From G963668435 sp963668435 (lineage in GTDB: Bacteria > Latescibacterota > Latescibacteria > Latescibacterales > Latescibacteraceae), in NCBI GenBank assembly GCA_963668435.2, contig CAXXSC010000003.1, positions 228,753 through 292,752 on the forward strand: DNA of 64,000 nt, in the 5' to 3' direction. A program made the position numbers and the translations under genes. The notes under the pieces were generated by a model that was not told where the DNA came from, did no database searches, and saw nothing but the letters and a program-made list of their open reading frames with translations. Within the stretch, counting starts at the first letter, position 1, and every line of letters starts with the position of its first letter. Positions 25,634-33,435 of this stretch are shown here, one piece after another.

Positions 25634-26715
25634 CAGCCGAAGAGGAGGCGTTGCCGGAAGAAGCTCCGGAGGAGCGTGTTGAAGATTATCTCGCGGTCGA
25701 TATTCTCGGCGTCGAGATCGGTTACGGGCTTATACCTATTGTCGACCAGAGCCAGGGCGGTGATTTCCTTGACAGGATCACCACACTGCGCCGTCAGACC
25801 GCACAAGAGCTTGGTGTCATCGTACCGCCGGTGCGTGTGCGTGACAATATTTCGCTCGGCGCCAATGCCTATGTTATTCAGATCCGCGGGAACCGTGTGG
25901 CTTCGGGCGAGCTCGAACCGGGGCTTTTCCTTGCTATGAATCCGGGCTATGCCGAAGAGGAACTCAAGGGTGTCGATACGATCGAACCCGCATTCGGGCT
26001 CAATGCCAAGTGGATCGATGCCTCCGAGAAAGAAAAAGCCGAACTGGCCGGATATACCGTGGTCGAGCCGTCGAGCGTGCTCGCGACTCATTTGTCGGAG
26101 ATCATCAAGAGCCATGCTTACGAGATTCTGACAAGGCAGGATGTCAAATCGCTTGTTGATAATGTCAAACGTGATTATCCTGTGTTGGTCGAGGACCTTA
26201 TTCCTCAGACACTCTCGCTTGGCATGCTGCAGAAAATCCTTAATCATCTGCTCAAGGAGCGGGTGCCGGTCCGGGATCTGGTTGCCATCCTAGAGGCTGT
26301 AGGGGATTACGCGGCTACGACAAAAGATCCATTCATGCTGGGAGAATTTGCGCGCGCAGCCCTTTACCGGACGATAACAAAGCAGTATATTGATGAAGAG
26401 GGCAAGCTCACAGTGTTTACCGTGTCGCCCCAGATCGAGCGCATGATCATGGACAACATGCAGACCTCGGTTCACGGTGCTGTTGTCAATCTTGCGCCTG
26501 ATATCAGTCAGAAAATTTTCACCAGTATCAATACGCTTTTCGATCAGATGATTGCAAATGACAAACAGCCGGTTGTACTGGTTTCTTCAGCGATACGGCT
26601 GCCGTTCAGGTCACTTACGGATATGAATTTCTCACGGCTGGCGGTTCTTGCCTACAACGAGATCACGCCGGAAACGGAAATATTCTCTGTCGGTATGGTT
26701 AATATCGAGACATGA
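25630..26715 (+). CDS. flhA: Flagellar export protein FlhA, cytoplasmic half (split gene)
   Basis: The 361-residue soluble FlhA domain that forms the nonameric ring docking chaperone-substrate complexes. The start is an acidic linker (MTAEEEALPEEAPEERVEDY) followed by the conserved ILGVEIGYGLIPIVDQSQGG, VVEPSSVLATHLSEIIKSHA and LIPQTLSLGMLQKILNHLLK blocks. The two halves total 688 residues, the normal FlhA length. GTG 25630 overlaps the preceding stop as GTGA, and an AAGAGGAG purine run lies just upstream. A single dinucleotide difference (GTGTGA to GTGA) would fuse the halves. It overlaps flhF by ATGA. Confidence 0.94.
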   Translation: MTAEEEALPEEAPEERVEDYLAVDILGVEIGYGLIPIVDQSQGGDFLDRITTLRRQTAQELGVIVPPVRVRDNISLGANAYVIQIRGNRVASGELEPGLFLAMNPGYAEEELKGVDTIEPAFGLNAKWIDASEKEKAELAGYTVVEPSSVLATHLSEIIKSHAYEILTRQDVKSLVDNVKRDYPVLVEDLIPQTLSLGMLQKILNHLLKERVPVRDLVAILEAVGDYAATTKDPFMLGEFARAALYRTITKQYIDEEGKLTVFTVSPQIERMIMDNMQTSVHGAVVNLAPDISQKIFTSINTLFDQMIANDKQPVVLVSSAIRLPFRSLTDMNFSRLAVLAYNEITPETEIFSVGMVNIET

Positions 26716-27971
26716 TAATCAAGAAATTTACAGCGCCGACCATGACTGAGGCATTGAGCAAGGTTCGTGAAGAACTGGGCTCAGATGCCATCATTCTTGG
26801 CACAAGGACCGAAAAACGGGGTGGTGTTCTCGATTTTATGGGACAACGTCTTATCGAGGTCACTGCCGCCATTGATGATGGTGAAGAAGCTCCCGTGGGA
26901 GGCAGATCATCCGGTGATGCAAAACCTGCAACTGCGCCTGCGCCGGTGAGCCCGTCAGAGGCTGCGCTGTATCCGCCCGAACGGCCGGTAACCTATGAGC
27001 GCCGTGACGGTAAGCTCGGTCCGGCTGTTCCGAATAACCGTGTCGATGTTAAAAGCGTGGAAAGTCAGGTCGATCTCGACCGCATGATGAAAGAGATCAG
27101 CGATCTCAAATCCTCGGTCAAAGTCCTGGCGGAATCCTCTCTGACAGGTGACATGAGCGGGCTTCCACCGAAACTTGCCATGCTGCTCAGCCTGCTCAAG
27201 GAGAACGGCCTCGAGGATGCGATAGCGAAACGTATCGTACGCCAGCTTCTTGATGAATTGACAGGCACTGAGCTGTCTGATTCTGTCATGATTGCCAAGC
27301 GGACTACCGATATGCTGATCACGAGTATCGGCGAGGTTTCGCCGATCATTTTCGCCGGAGCGAAACCGAGAATGGTGGCGTTTGTCGGGCCGACCGGTTC
27401 AGGAAAGACCACGACTATCGCAAAACTTGCCGCGGATTTCACACTGAACATGCGGAAGAACGTCTCGATTTTAACGATTGATACAAGGCGTGTCGATGCT
27501 GTTGGCCAGCTTAAAGCGTATTGCCGTATTCTGAATATCCCGTTGAATATTGCATATACGCCGGATGAACTTCCCTCGCTGATGCCGATGATTATGAAGA
27601 GCGATATCACCCTGATTGATACACCCGGCTCCGGGCCGATGGACAAGCCGCAGATGATTGAAATGGTCGAATTTTTGCAGAAGATTGTTCCGCAGGAAGT
27701 CCATCTTGTGATGAGTGTGACGACCTCTTTTGAGGAGATGAAGCGGATACATGAGAATTTCAGCGTGCTGAAACCGAACCGGGTCCTGTTTACAAAACTG
27801 GACGAAACAGTTCGCTATGGTCCTCTGATGTCGTTTGCGATCAATGCGAAAAAACCGCTGTCCTATTTCACGTTCGGTCAGAACGTCCCGGGTGATTTCG
27901 CGGTTGCCGATACGATGAAACTGATCGAACAGAATCTGGAAAAACTAAACAGTGTCGAAAAAACGCGTTGA
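26712..27971 (+). CDS. flhF: SRP-type GTPase FlhF, flagellar placement
   Basis: FlhF is a signal-recognition-particle-family GTPase that sets flagellar position and number with FlhG. The 419 residues have the B domain start MIIKKFTAPTMTEALSKVRE, a variable Pro/Ala-rich linker, then the NG domain with P-loop FVGPTGSGKTTTIAKLAADF (about 222-241), DTRRVDAVGQL (about 257), the LIDTPGSGP G3 motif (about 300) and TKLDE (about 361). It overlaps flhA by 4 nt, and flhG follows after 47 nt. Confidence 0.96.
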   Translation: MIIKKFTAPTMTEALSKVREELGSDAIILGTRTEKRGGVLDFMGQRLIEVTAAIDDGEEAPVGGRSSGDAKPATAPAPVSPSEAALYPPERPVTYERRDGKLGPAVPNNRVDVKSVESQVDLDRMMKEISDLKSSVKVLAESSLTGDMSGLPPKLAMLLSLLKENGLEDAIAKRIVRQLLDELTGTELSDSVMIAKRTTDMLITSIGEVSPIIFAGAKPRMVAFVGPTGSGKTTTIAKLAADFTLNMRKNVSILTIDTRRVDAVGQLKAYCRILNIPLNIAYTPDELPSLMPMIMKSDITLIDTPGSGPMDKPQMIEMVEFLQKIVPQEVHLVMSVTTSFEEMKRIHENFSVLKPNRVLFTKLDETVRYGPLMSFAINAKKPLSYFTFGQNVPGDFAVADTMKLIEQNLEKLNSVEKTR

Positions 27972-28018
27972 CGTTTTTTAGATATATTATAGGCGTTTGG
28001 CTTTTGGAAGATTGATAT

Positions 28019-28819
28019 ATGCAGAAAAAACAGCCTGATATAAAACCTGCGATGGGGAAAGTATTTGCCATTACAAGCGGTAAAGGCGGCGTCGGGAAAA
28101 GTTCCATCGCAGTGAACCTGAGCATCGCGTTATCACAGGTGGGGCTGAAGGTGCTTTTAATCGATGCTGACATGGGTCTGGCAAATATCGATATCATGAC
28201 CGGTGTTTCTGCAACGAACTCCATAGAGGATGTCATTGAGGGAAGGGCGAGTATTTTCGAGGCGCTTGCCGACGGACCCGAGAATCTGACTATTCTTCCG
28301 GCAGCGTCAGGACTCGGACGTATACAGGAAGACGAGGTTCGGATTCGCGTGTTCCGGAAGGAGCTTCTCAAGCTCGAGAATGCTTTTGATTTCATTTTTA
28401 TCGATACCGGCGCCGGTATATCGGCAAATGTGGTCGAATTCGTGTTCATGGCCCGTGAGATAGCTGTTATCATGACTCCCGAGCCGACAGCCTTCGCCGA
28501 TGCCTATGCCATGGTTAAAGTCGTGTCGATGGAACGTCCCGATATTGATGTCGGAGTGATCATCAATGTGGTGAACAGTGAGGGTGAGGCCCGAAAGATT
28601 TATGAGAAATTCAATGAAATAGTTAAGCGTTTTCTCGGAAAAACAGTGCGTTACCGTGGCTGCGTACTTCGTGATAAAGCAGTGGGAGAGGCCGTGCTCA
28701 GGCAGGTGCCGCTTGCACTGTATTCACCGAAATCTGCGGCTATGCGCTCACTTAAAAATGTTGCGAGAATTATGCTCGGGCTCAAAGAAATTAATAAAAA
28801 AGGGCTATTCAGCCGATAA
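28019..28819 (+). CDS. flhG: MinD-like ATPase FlhG (FleN/YlxH)
   Basis: FlhG is a ParA/MinD-family ATPase that limits flagellar number and stimulates FlhF. The deviant Walker A SGKGGVGKSS is at residues 20-29, followed by LLIDADMGLANIDIMTGVSA and the Walker-B-like DFIFIDTGAGIS. A basic C-terminus (LKEINKKGLFSR) fits a membrane-targeting helix. At 266 residues it is of normal length. fliA starts 18 nt later. Confidence 0.95.
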   Translation: MQKKQPDIKPAMGKVFAITSGKGGVGKSSIAVNLSIALSQVGLKVLLIDADMGLANIDIMTGVSATNSIEDVIEGRASIFEALADGPENLTILPAASGLGRIQEDEVRIRVFRKELLKLENAFDFIFIDTGAGISANVVEFVFMAREIAVIMTPEPTAFADAYAMVKVVSMERPDIDVGVIINVVNSEGEARKIYEKFNEIVKRFLGKTVRYRGCVLRDKAVGEAVLRQVPLALYSPKSAAMRSLKNVARIMLGLKEINKKGLFSR

Positions 28820-28837
28820 GAATAACAGGATGCGTCT

Positions 28838-29629
28838 ATGAATAATGCGGAATTGGGAGGCGGCAGGAAAAAAACGGCGAAAGCTGGCCTGTCAACGTAT
28901 CAGAAAATGGCTGAGACCAGTTCCCGTGATGAAATGGTGGAGAAGCACCTGCCCCTTGTCAGTTATATTTCGAGCCGTCTGGCGATTGGTCTGCCGGATT
29001 GGATCGATAAGCGGGACCTGATGAACGCCGGCGTGATAGGCCTTATTGAGGCGGTTAACAATTTCGACCCCTCAAAAGGTATCAAGTTCGAGACCTTTGC
29101 GAAATCGCGCATCAGAGGATCGATCATTGATGAACTTCGTGCGCTTGACTGGATACCGCGCTCTACACGGTCGAAATCCCGTGAAATCGAAAAAGCGATC
29201 GAGAAGCTGACAAAAGTACTCGGCCGTTTTCCACGTGACGAGGAAGTTGCCGAGGAACTGGAGTGGGATCTCGAAAAATATCACAAGGCGCTGGGACAGG
29301 TTTCTTCGACGACACTATTGTCGCTCGATGAAATGGTCGGTACGACTTCGAGTGGTTCGCCAGTGACACGGCTTGACTTTGTTCATGCCGAAGAAGACTC
29401 GACGCTTGATAAAATGACCCACAAGGAACTGCTCAAAACGGTTGTCGATATTCTCGAACAGCTTACCGAGCAGGAGCGTCTTGTGATAGCATTGTATTAC
29501 TACGAGGAGCTGACTCTCAAGGAAATCGGCATGGTGATGGAAGTGACCGAATCGCGAATTTCACAGATTCACACTGCCGCCATCCTGAAACTGAGGGCAA
29601 AACTGAGAACTGTGTATCTCGAGCATTAG
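28838..29629 (+). CDS. fliA: Flagellar sigma factor FliA (sigma-28)
   Basis: The sigma factor for late flagellar genes. The 263 residues include region 2 (HLPLVSYISSRLAIGLPDWI, then DLMNAGVIGLIEAVNNFDPS and IRGSIIDELRALDWIPRSTR, the FliA/WhiG signature), region 3 and region 4 (ERLVIALYYYEELTLKEIGM and VTESRISQIHTAAILKLR). A sigma-28-type promoter precedes flagellin in this window, and a FlgM-like gene is also present, so a complete checkpoint is encoded here. It is co-transcribed with flhF-flhG by spacing. Confidence 0.95.
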   Translation: MNNAELGGGRKKTAKAGLSTYQKMAETSSRDEMVEKHLPLVSYISSRLAIGLPDWIDKRDLMNAGVIGLIEAVNNFDPSKGIKFETFAKSRIRGSIIDELRALDWIPRSTRSKSREIEKAIEKLTKVLGRFPRDEEVAEELEWDLEKYHKALGQVSSTTLLSLDEMVGTTSSGSPVTRLDFVHAEEDSTLDKMTHKELLKTVVDILEQLTEQERLVIALYYYEELTLKEIGMVMEVTESRISQIHTAAILKLRAKLRTVYLEH

Positions 29630-29712
29630 CCGCACGATGCCTGAAAATCGCTGTGGCTGTCAGATTCTTTATATTAACGATTTTATTGTTTCTGTAACCA
29701 GGGTGATGTCGT

Positions 29713-30048
29713 ATGGTTCGACCGGTTGATTTGACAGACTCGATGAACAAGGCCGAGACGGTTCAGCGGCTTCAGCAGAACCAGAAAGTGCAGCCGGAGG
29801 CAGCGCTGCACAACCAGAAGACCTTTTCGCAGAAACTGAGCGAACAGGTGACAACTCCGAATCCTGTTACGCGTGGAGATGAGGTTGTTATCCACGTTGA
29901 CGAGAAGGAAGAGGAACGCCGTAAAGTCCGCGAGGCTGAGGAACGGGCACGCCGTGAGAAGGAAGAGGAAGAAGAGAAGAAAGATGATGCTGATGAGAAA
30001 GATGATGGCGATGCCCCTCCCCATGAACACATCGATATAAAATTCTAA
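29713..30048 (+). CDS. Small charged coiled-coil protein in the flagellar cluster
   Basis: A 111-residue protein of unknown function. The N-terminal half is Gln-rich (MNKAETVQRLQQNQKVQPEA). The second half is a highly charged helix rich in Glu, Lys and Arg (about 65-95), with an acidic, His-containing tail ending HEHIDIKF. The overall build (short N-terminal MVRPV start, Gln-rich stretch, charged end) resembles small proteins encoded after fliA in some other flagellar clusters, but I cannot assign a family. No signal peptide or membrane helix is seen. Confidence 0.7.
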   Translation: MVRPVDLTDSMNKAETVQRLQQNQKVQPEAALHNQKTFSQKLSEQVTTPNPVTRGDEVVIHVDEKEEERRKVREAEERARREKEEEEEKKDDADEKDDGDAPPHEHIDIKF

Positions 30049-30087
30049 TCCGGTCAGCACAGGCCTTGTCACTGACAGGAAATGAAT

Positions 30088-31230
30088 ATGAATATTCACG
30101 ATGCGGGCGTACCATCCGGTCGAAAGGCTGAGTACGGCCGTTTTTTTCATACAAACCGTCAGCAGAACACGAGCAATACCGGTTCGGAATCGGTGCCGAT
30201 AAAGGATTCAGTATCGATTTCAAGCACATCTGTTCTTTCCGCTGTGGAAAAGGCAGTGTTCGAATCGGCGCTTGCCGAGATCGGCCTCAGCACTGATATG
30301 CTGACTCCTGGACGTATGCTCAGGGCGTTGACACTTTTCAGCAACAATATCCCTCTTGATGCGGCGCTTATCAACGGTGAATCCTCCGATACCTCGTCTA
30401 TTCCCGCTCAGTTGACACAGATTCTTGATTCTCTTTATGCTTTTTCCCAAAGCGAGAACATTACTGCCGAACTGCGTACTTTTCTCTCTACGATTACTTC
30501 ATCGCTTGAAACAATTATGAATGCGGCGGGAGAAAATGTTTCAACAGATGCGCTTACAGCAAATATTGAACAGGCTCTTGGTCAGGTGCTGTCATTAAAA
30601 AGCGGCATGCAGTTCGAGTGGCGGCTTCTTGCCTGGTACCGTTCCGGAGAGGACCACAGCTCGTTCAGGCAGCTGATTCACGATGATGTCAAGGGATTGT
30701 TATTCCTCTTGTCGAACCGTCTGAGACAGATGCAAAAACAATCGGCATTGCCGAAAGGGATGGAAAAACTCGCTAAGGATACGGACCGTCTTTTAGGAAC
30801 GATATCGCACCGTCAGTTGGCGCTTGTGCTCGATACTGCGAGTGACAGACGTGTTTTGCCCTTATATCTGCCGGGCGAGAACGGTGCCGGACAATGGCAG
30901 ACTTTCCGGCTGAGCGATGACCCTGAAAACAGTGGGAGCAAAAGGCCGGGAAAGACTAACGGCTTTTCATTTTCGGTTACGACCTCCCAGCTTGGTGAAA
31001 TTACAGTGACTTTCGATCTTTCCGGTAAGCTGCCCGGATTGCAGATAAGGGCGGAGGATGAGGATACCGGTGATCTGATAAATGAGAACATTTCCGGTCT
31101 GGTGGCGTCACTCCGCGCGAGAGGCTGTGACATAGTGAAGGCGGGTGTTTCACGCAGAAAAAAGCATGTTGAGAATGGTATAACTTCAAATGATGGAAGC
31201 TCCTCTTCGCAGGTGGATTATTCGGGATGA
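30088..31230 (+). CDS. Second FliK-like protein
   Basis: A 380-residue protein beginning at ATG 30088 (AGGA site 7 nt upstream; another ATG at 30082 is too close to it). The C-terminal region reads like a FliK switch domain: FSFSVTTSQLGEITVTFDLS, GKLPGLQIRAEDEDTGDLIN and a final helix-strand (GLVASLRARGCDIVKAGVSR). The N-terminal part is Ser/Thr-rich, the middle helical. The next gene, overlapping by ATGA, encodes an FlhB C-domain homolog, an arrangement like ylqG-ylqH of Bacillus. This suggests a second hook-length or specificity-switch pair; homology is by pattern only. Confidence 0.72.
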   Translation: MNIHDAGVPSGRKAEYGRFFHTNRQQNTSNTGSESVPIKDSVSISSTSVLSAVEKAVFESALAEIGLSTDMLTPGRMLRALTLFSNNIPLDAALINGESSDTSSIPAQLTQILDSLYAFSQSENITAELRTFLSTITSSLETIMNAAGENVSTDALTANIEQALGQVLSLKSGMQFEWRLLAWYRSGEDHSSFRQLIHDDVKGLLFLLSNRLRQMQKQSALPKGMEKLAKDTDRLLGTISHRQLALVLDTASDRRVLPLYLPGENGAGQWQTFRLSDDPENSGSKRPGKTNGFSFSVTTSQLGEITVTFDLSGKLPGLQIRAEDEDTGDLINENISGLVASLRARGCDIVKAGVSRRKKHVENGITSNDGSSSSQVDYSG

Positions 31231-31526
31231 ATGCTCGTAAAGTACAACCCGCAACGGGTCGGAAAGCAGCCGCGGCCCTTCGCTACAAGCAGGATAAGGA
31301 ACCAGCTCCCCGTCTTGTAGCAAAGGGAGCAGGCACTATAGCTGAAAAAATCCTTGAAGCCGCAGCTGAGGCGGGTATTCCGATTCATGAGGATGCCGAT
31401 CTGCTTGCTTTGCTCATGACACTGGACATTGGAGAGGTGATTCCTCCGGATATGTATGTCGCTGTGGCTGAAGTGCTTGCTTTTATTTATCGATTGAATG
31501 GCAGTGGAATGAAAAACAGCCGTTGA
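31227..31526 (+). CDS. FlhB cytoplasmic-domain homolog (YlqH/FhlB-like)
   Basis: A 99-residue protein equal to the post-cleavage C-terminal fragment of FlhB. It aligns by eye to this cluster's FlhB from AVAIAYEPG onward: AAALRYKQDKEPAPRLVAKG, then AGIPIHEDADLLALLM and IPPDMYVAVAEVLAFIYRLN. It has no membrane part and no NPTH-type motif; its start corresponds to the residues just after the cleavage point. It overlaps the FliK-like gene by 4 nt. A partner in secretion switching is likely but unproven. Confidence 0.9.
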   Translation: MNARKVQPATGRKAAAALRYKQDKEPAPRLVAKGAGTIAEKILEAAAEAGIPIHEDADLLALLMTLDIGEVIPPDMYVAVAEVLAFIYRLNGSGMKNSR

Positions 31527-31532
31527 TTTCAG

Positions 31533-31561
31533 TTGTCAATCAGTACTATTCCTGTTATTAT
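31533..31561 (+). promoter_or_regulatory. Sigma-70-type promoter for the GAF-HisKA gene
   Basis: TTGTCA (31533-31538) and TATTAT (31556-31561) with a 17-nt spacer lie directly between the FlhB-like stop and the GAF-HisKA start. It would give a leader of about 25 nt. Confidence 0.65.
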
Positions 31562-31594
31562 ATCTCATACAAACTTTCAGACAGGGACACGTAA

Positions 31595-32482
31595 ATGTCG
31601 AACAAGTATATCGAAAATGTCAGGGTTCTGCTCGACATCAGTACGATTGTACAGAGCGATATGGAACTGGCAGAAAAATTCACGCAGGCACTTGAACGTG
31701 TGCGTGATATTTCCGGCGCTCATTTCGTCAGCCTTTTTATCCATGACGAGGAGAGCGGCAGGCTGGAAGAGGTTGCAACCCTGGGGGCACGTGTCGATCT
31801 GATAGAGTCGATAAATTTCGATATGGGCATGGGATTCAGCGCATGGGTGGCTAAGCAGCGCAGATCCGTGCTGATACCGACATTACGGGGCGAGCGGAGC
31901 GACGGTGCCAGATCGTTTATCTCGACACCGCTGGTTTCCGGCGACACCCTGATCGGTGTGATGAATCTCGGACACAGCGAGCCCAATGCTTTCACCGAGG
32001 AAAATCTGGAACTTCTTGATCTCATCTCCGCACAGTTCGCTTTCGCAATCGAACGTTCGAACTACGAACAGGAATTACGCCTGAAAAACGAGGCTCTCGA
32101 GAGTGCGAGACGTGAGATCGTTGAACAGCAGAAAAAGCTGATCGATATGGAAAAATTCCAGGTTATTGGCCAGATGGCGGCCTCTCTCAATCACGAAATC
32201 AATAACCCACTTACCTCGATACTCGGCAATCTGGAACTTCTTTTCATGCTGAAACCCGATATGGATGATATGCTGAAAAAGAAGCTGACCGTGATTCAGA
32301 ACGAATCGAAACGTATATCGGGGATTATTGAGAAATTCAGAGACATGAAAAAGGTTGTTGTTGGCGATTATCTGGAAAAATACAATGAAAAAATGATCGA
32401 TCTCAACGCATCAGTCAATGCCTCTTCTTCAAATGAGGAAAATAATTCCTCCGCCCGGAATAATGTGCAGGACAGGAACTGA
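31595..32482 (+). CDS. GAF-HisKA protein lacking a kinase ATPase domain
   Basis: A 295-residue soluble protein with a GAF domain (about 15-155), a linking coiled coil (156-185) and a HisKA dimerisation/phosphoacceptor domain. The H-box is SLNHEINNPLTSILGN with the candidate phospho-histidine at H200. After the second HisKA helix the protein ends in a polar Asn/Ser-rich tail; none of the N, G1, F or G2 boxes of HATPase_c are present. It could be a phosphotransfer protein, or be phosphorylated by another kinase in trans. It has its own promoter and a terminator downstream. Confidence 0.88.
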   Translation: MSNKYIENVRVLLDISTIVQSDMELAEKFTQALERVRDISGAHFVSLFIHDEESGRLEEVATLGARVDLIESINFDMGMGFSAWVAKQRRSVLIPTLRGERSDGARSFISTPLVSGDTLIGVMNLGHSEPNAFTEENLELLDLISAQFAFAIERSNYEQELRLKNEALESARREIVEQQKKLIDMEKFQVIGQMAASLNHEINNPLTSILGNLELLFMLKPDMDDMLKKKLTVIQNESKRISGIIEKFRDMKKVVVGDYLEKYNEKMIDLNASVNASSSNEENNSSARNNVQDRN

Positions 32483-32552
32483 ATGGAGGATTGTACGGCT
32501 GATTATTGATATATCACGGTATTGACAAGTCTATGTTATGTAGTGTATTATG

Positions 32553-32587
32553 ACGGTTCGCAAGATGTATTTGCGGCCGTTTTTTTT
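32553..32587 (+). terminator. Intrinsic terminator after the GAF-HisKA gene
   Basis: A stem made of ACGG/CCGT (32553-32556, 32577-32580) and CGCAA/TTGCG (32559-32563, 32571-32575), with a small internal loop, is followed by a seven-T run. It insulates the next block, whose sigma-54 promoter begins 2 nt later. Confidence 0.75.
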
Positions 32588-32588
32588 G

Positions 32589-32604
32589 TGGCACGCATGT
32601 TGCT
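32589..32604 (+). promoter_or_regulatory. Consensus sigma-54 promoter for the flgF rod/ring block
   Basis: TGGCACG-N4-TTGCT matches the RpoN consensus at every defined position. It lies about 70 nt before flgF and just after a terminator, so it should drive flgF-flgG-flgA-flgH-flgI-flgJ and perhaps flgN-flgK-flgL-fliW. Confidence 0.88.
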
Positions 32605-32676
32605 ATTAATAAAGGCGGATACCAGGCACGGCAAATTACAGCTGGCAGACCCGGAATATGAAACGGAGACAAGACA

Positions 32677-33420
32677 ATGGTAAACGGGATATACCTCTCG
32701 ACCGCGGGAATGATACCGAGGATAACGCAGATAGATAATGTCTCGAACAATCTAGCGAATCTCTCGACCTACGGTTTCAAGAAGAACAATATGTTTATTC
32801 GCGAGCTGGTTACCGCTCAGCAGGCGCTCGATCACGCGAATGGTATCGAACGCAGCGAAACTCCCGAAGAGGTCTGGACCGATTTCAGCCAGGGAACATT
32901 CGATAAAACCGAGCGGACATTTGATTTCGCGCTGAACGGCCCCGGCTTTTTTAAGGTACGTGATGAGAATGGACAGATACTGTATACAAGGGACGGCCGT
33001 TTCCATCTCGATTCCAACAATGTTCTGGTCAGCTCAAGCGGTATGCAGGTGCTCGACGAGTTTTCCAACCTGATCGTTGTCGACGGCGACGAAGTTGTTG
33101 TGCAGGGTAACGGTGAAGTCCTCGTGGATGGTGAGCTGACAGGGACTGTCGGTCTGGTGGATTTCGATGAGGCCTCCTATCAGCAGCTCAAGGGTGTAGG
33201 GCTTGGTCTTTTTGAAAAGCCCCAGGCTGTCAATGAGATTATGGCGAGCGACGATACGAGAGTCCTTCAGGGTGTTCTTGAGGACGCTAATGTCGATCCC
33301 GTCAAAACAATGGTGGAAATGATTGAAATATTCAGGACCTACGAACTCGGACAGAAAGCAATACAGATACAGGACCAGTCCCTGCAGCGTGTTGTTTCCG
33401 AGGTCGGATCGGTTCGATAA
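32677..33420 (+). CDS. flgF: Flagellar rod protein FlgF
   Basis: FlgF is a rod subunit adjoining the distal rod. The 247 residues have the axial N-terminus MVNGIYLSTAGMIPRITQID with VSNNLANLSTYGFKK, the GPGFFKVRDENGQILYTRDG core, and the C-terminus (VKTMVEMIEIFRTYELGQKA). FlgF is preferred over FlgG because the true FlgG follows 15 nt downstream and the ANVDPVKTMVEMIE ending differs from the FlgG type. Confidence 0.9.
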   Translation: MVNGIYLSTAGMIPRITQIDNVSNNLANLSTYGFKKNNMFIRELVTAQQALDHANGIERSETPEEVWTDFSQGTFDKTERTFDFALNGPGFFKVRDENGQILYTRDGRFHLDSNNVLVSSSGMQVLDEFSNLIVVDGDEVVVQGNGEVLVDGELTGTVGLVDFDEASYQQLKGVGLGLFEKPQAVNEIMASDDTRVLQGVLEDANVDPVKTMVEMIEIFRTYELGQKAIQIQDQSLQRVVSEVGSVR

Positions 33421-33435
33421 ACAACGAGGTGAATC

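Noticed and set aside
25342..26247. A 301-codon minus-strand ORF inside flhA
   Set aside because: It is a shadow of conserved FlhA codons on the other strand.
32522..32551. TTGACA-N18-TATTAT promoter-like sequence before flgF
   Set aside because: Its start site would fall inside the stem of the terminator at 32553-32587, so productive transcription is unlikely. The sigma-54 promoter just downstream explains flgF expression better.
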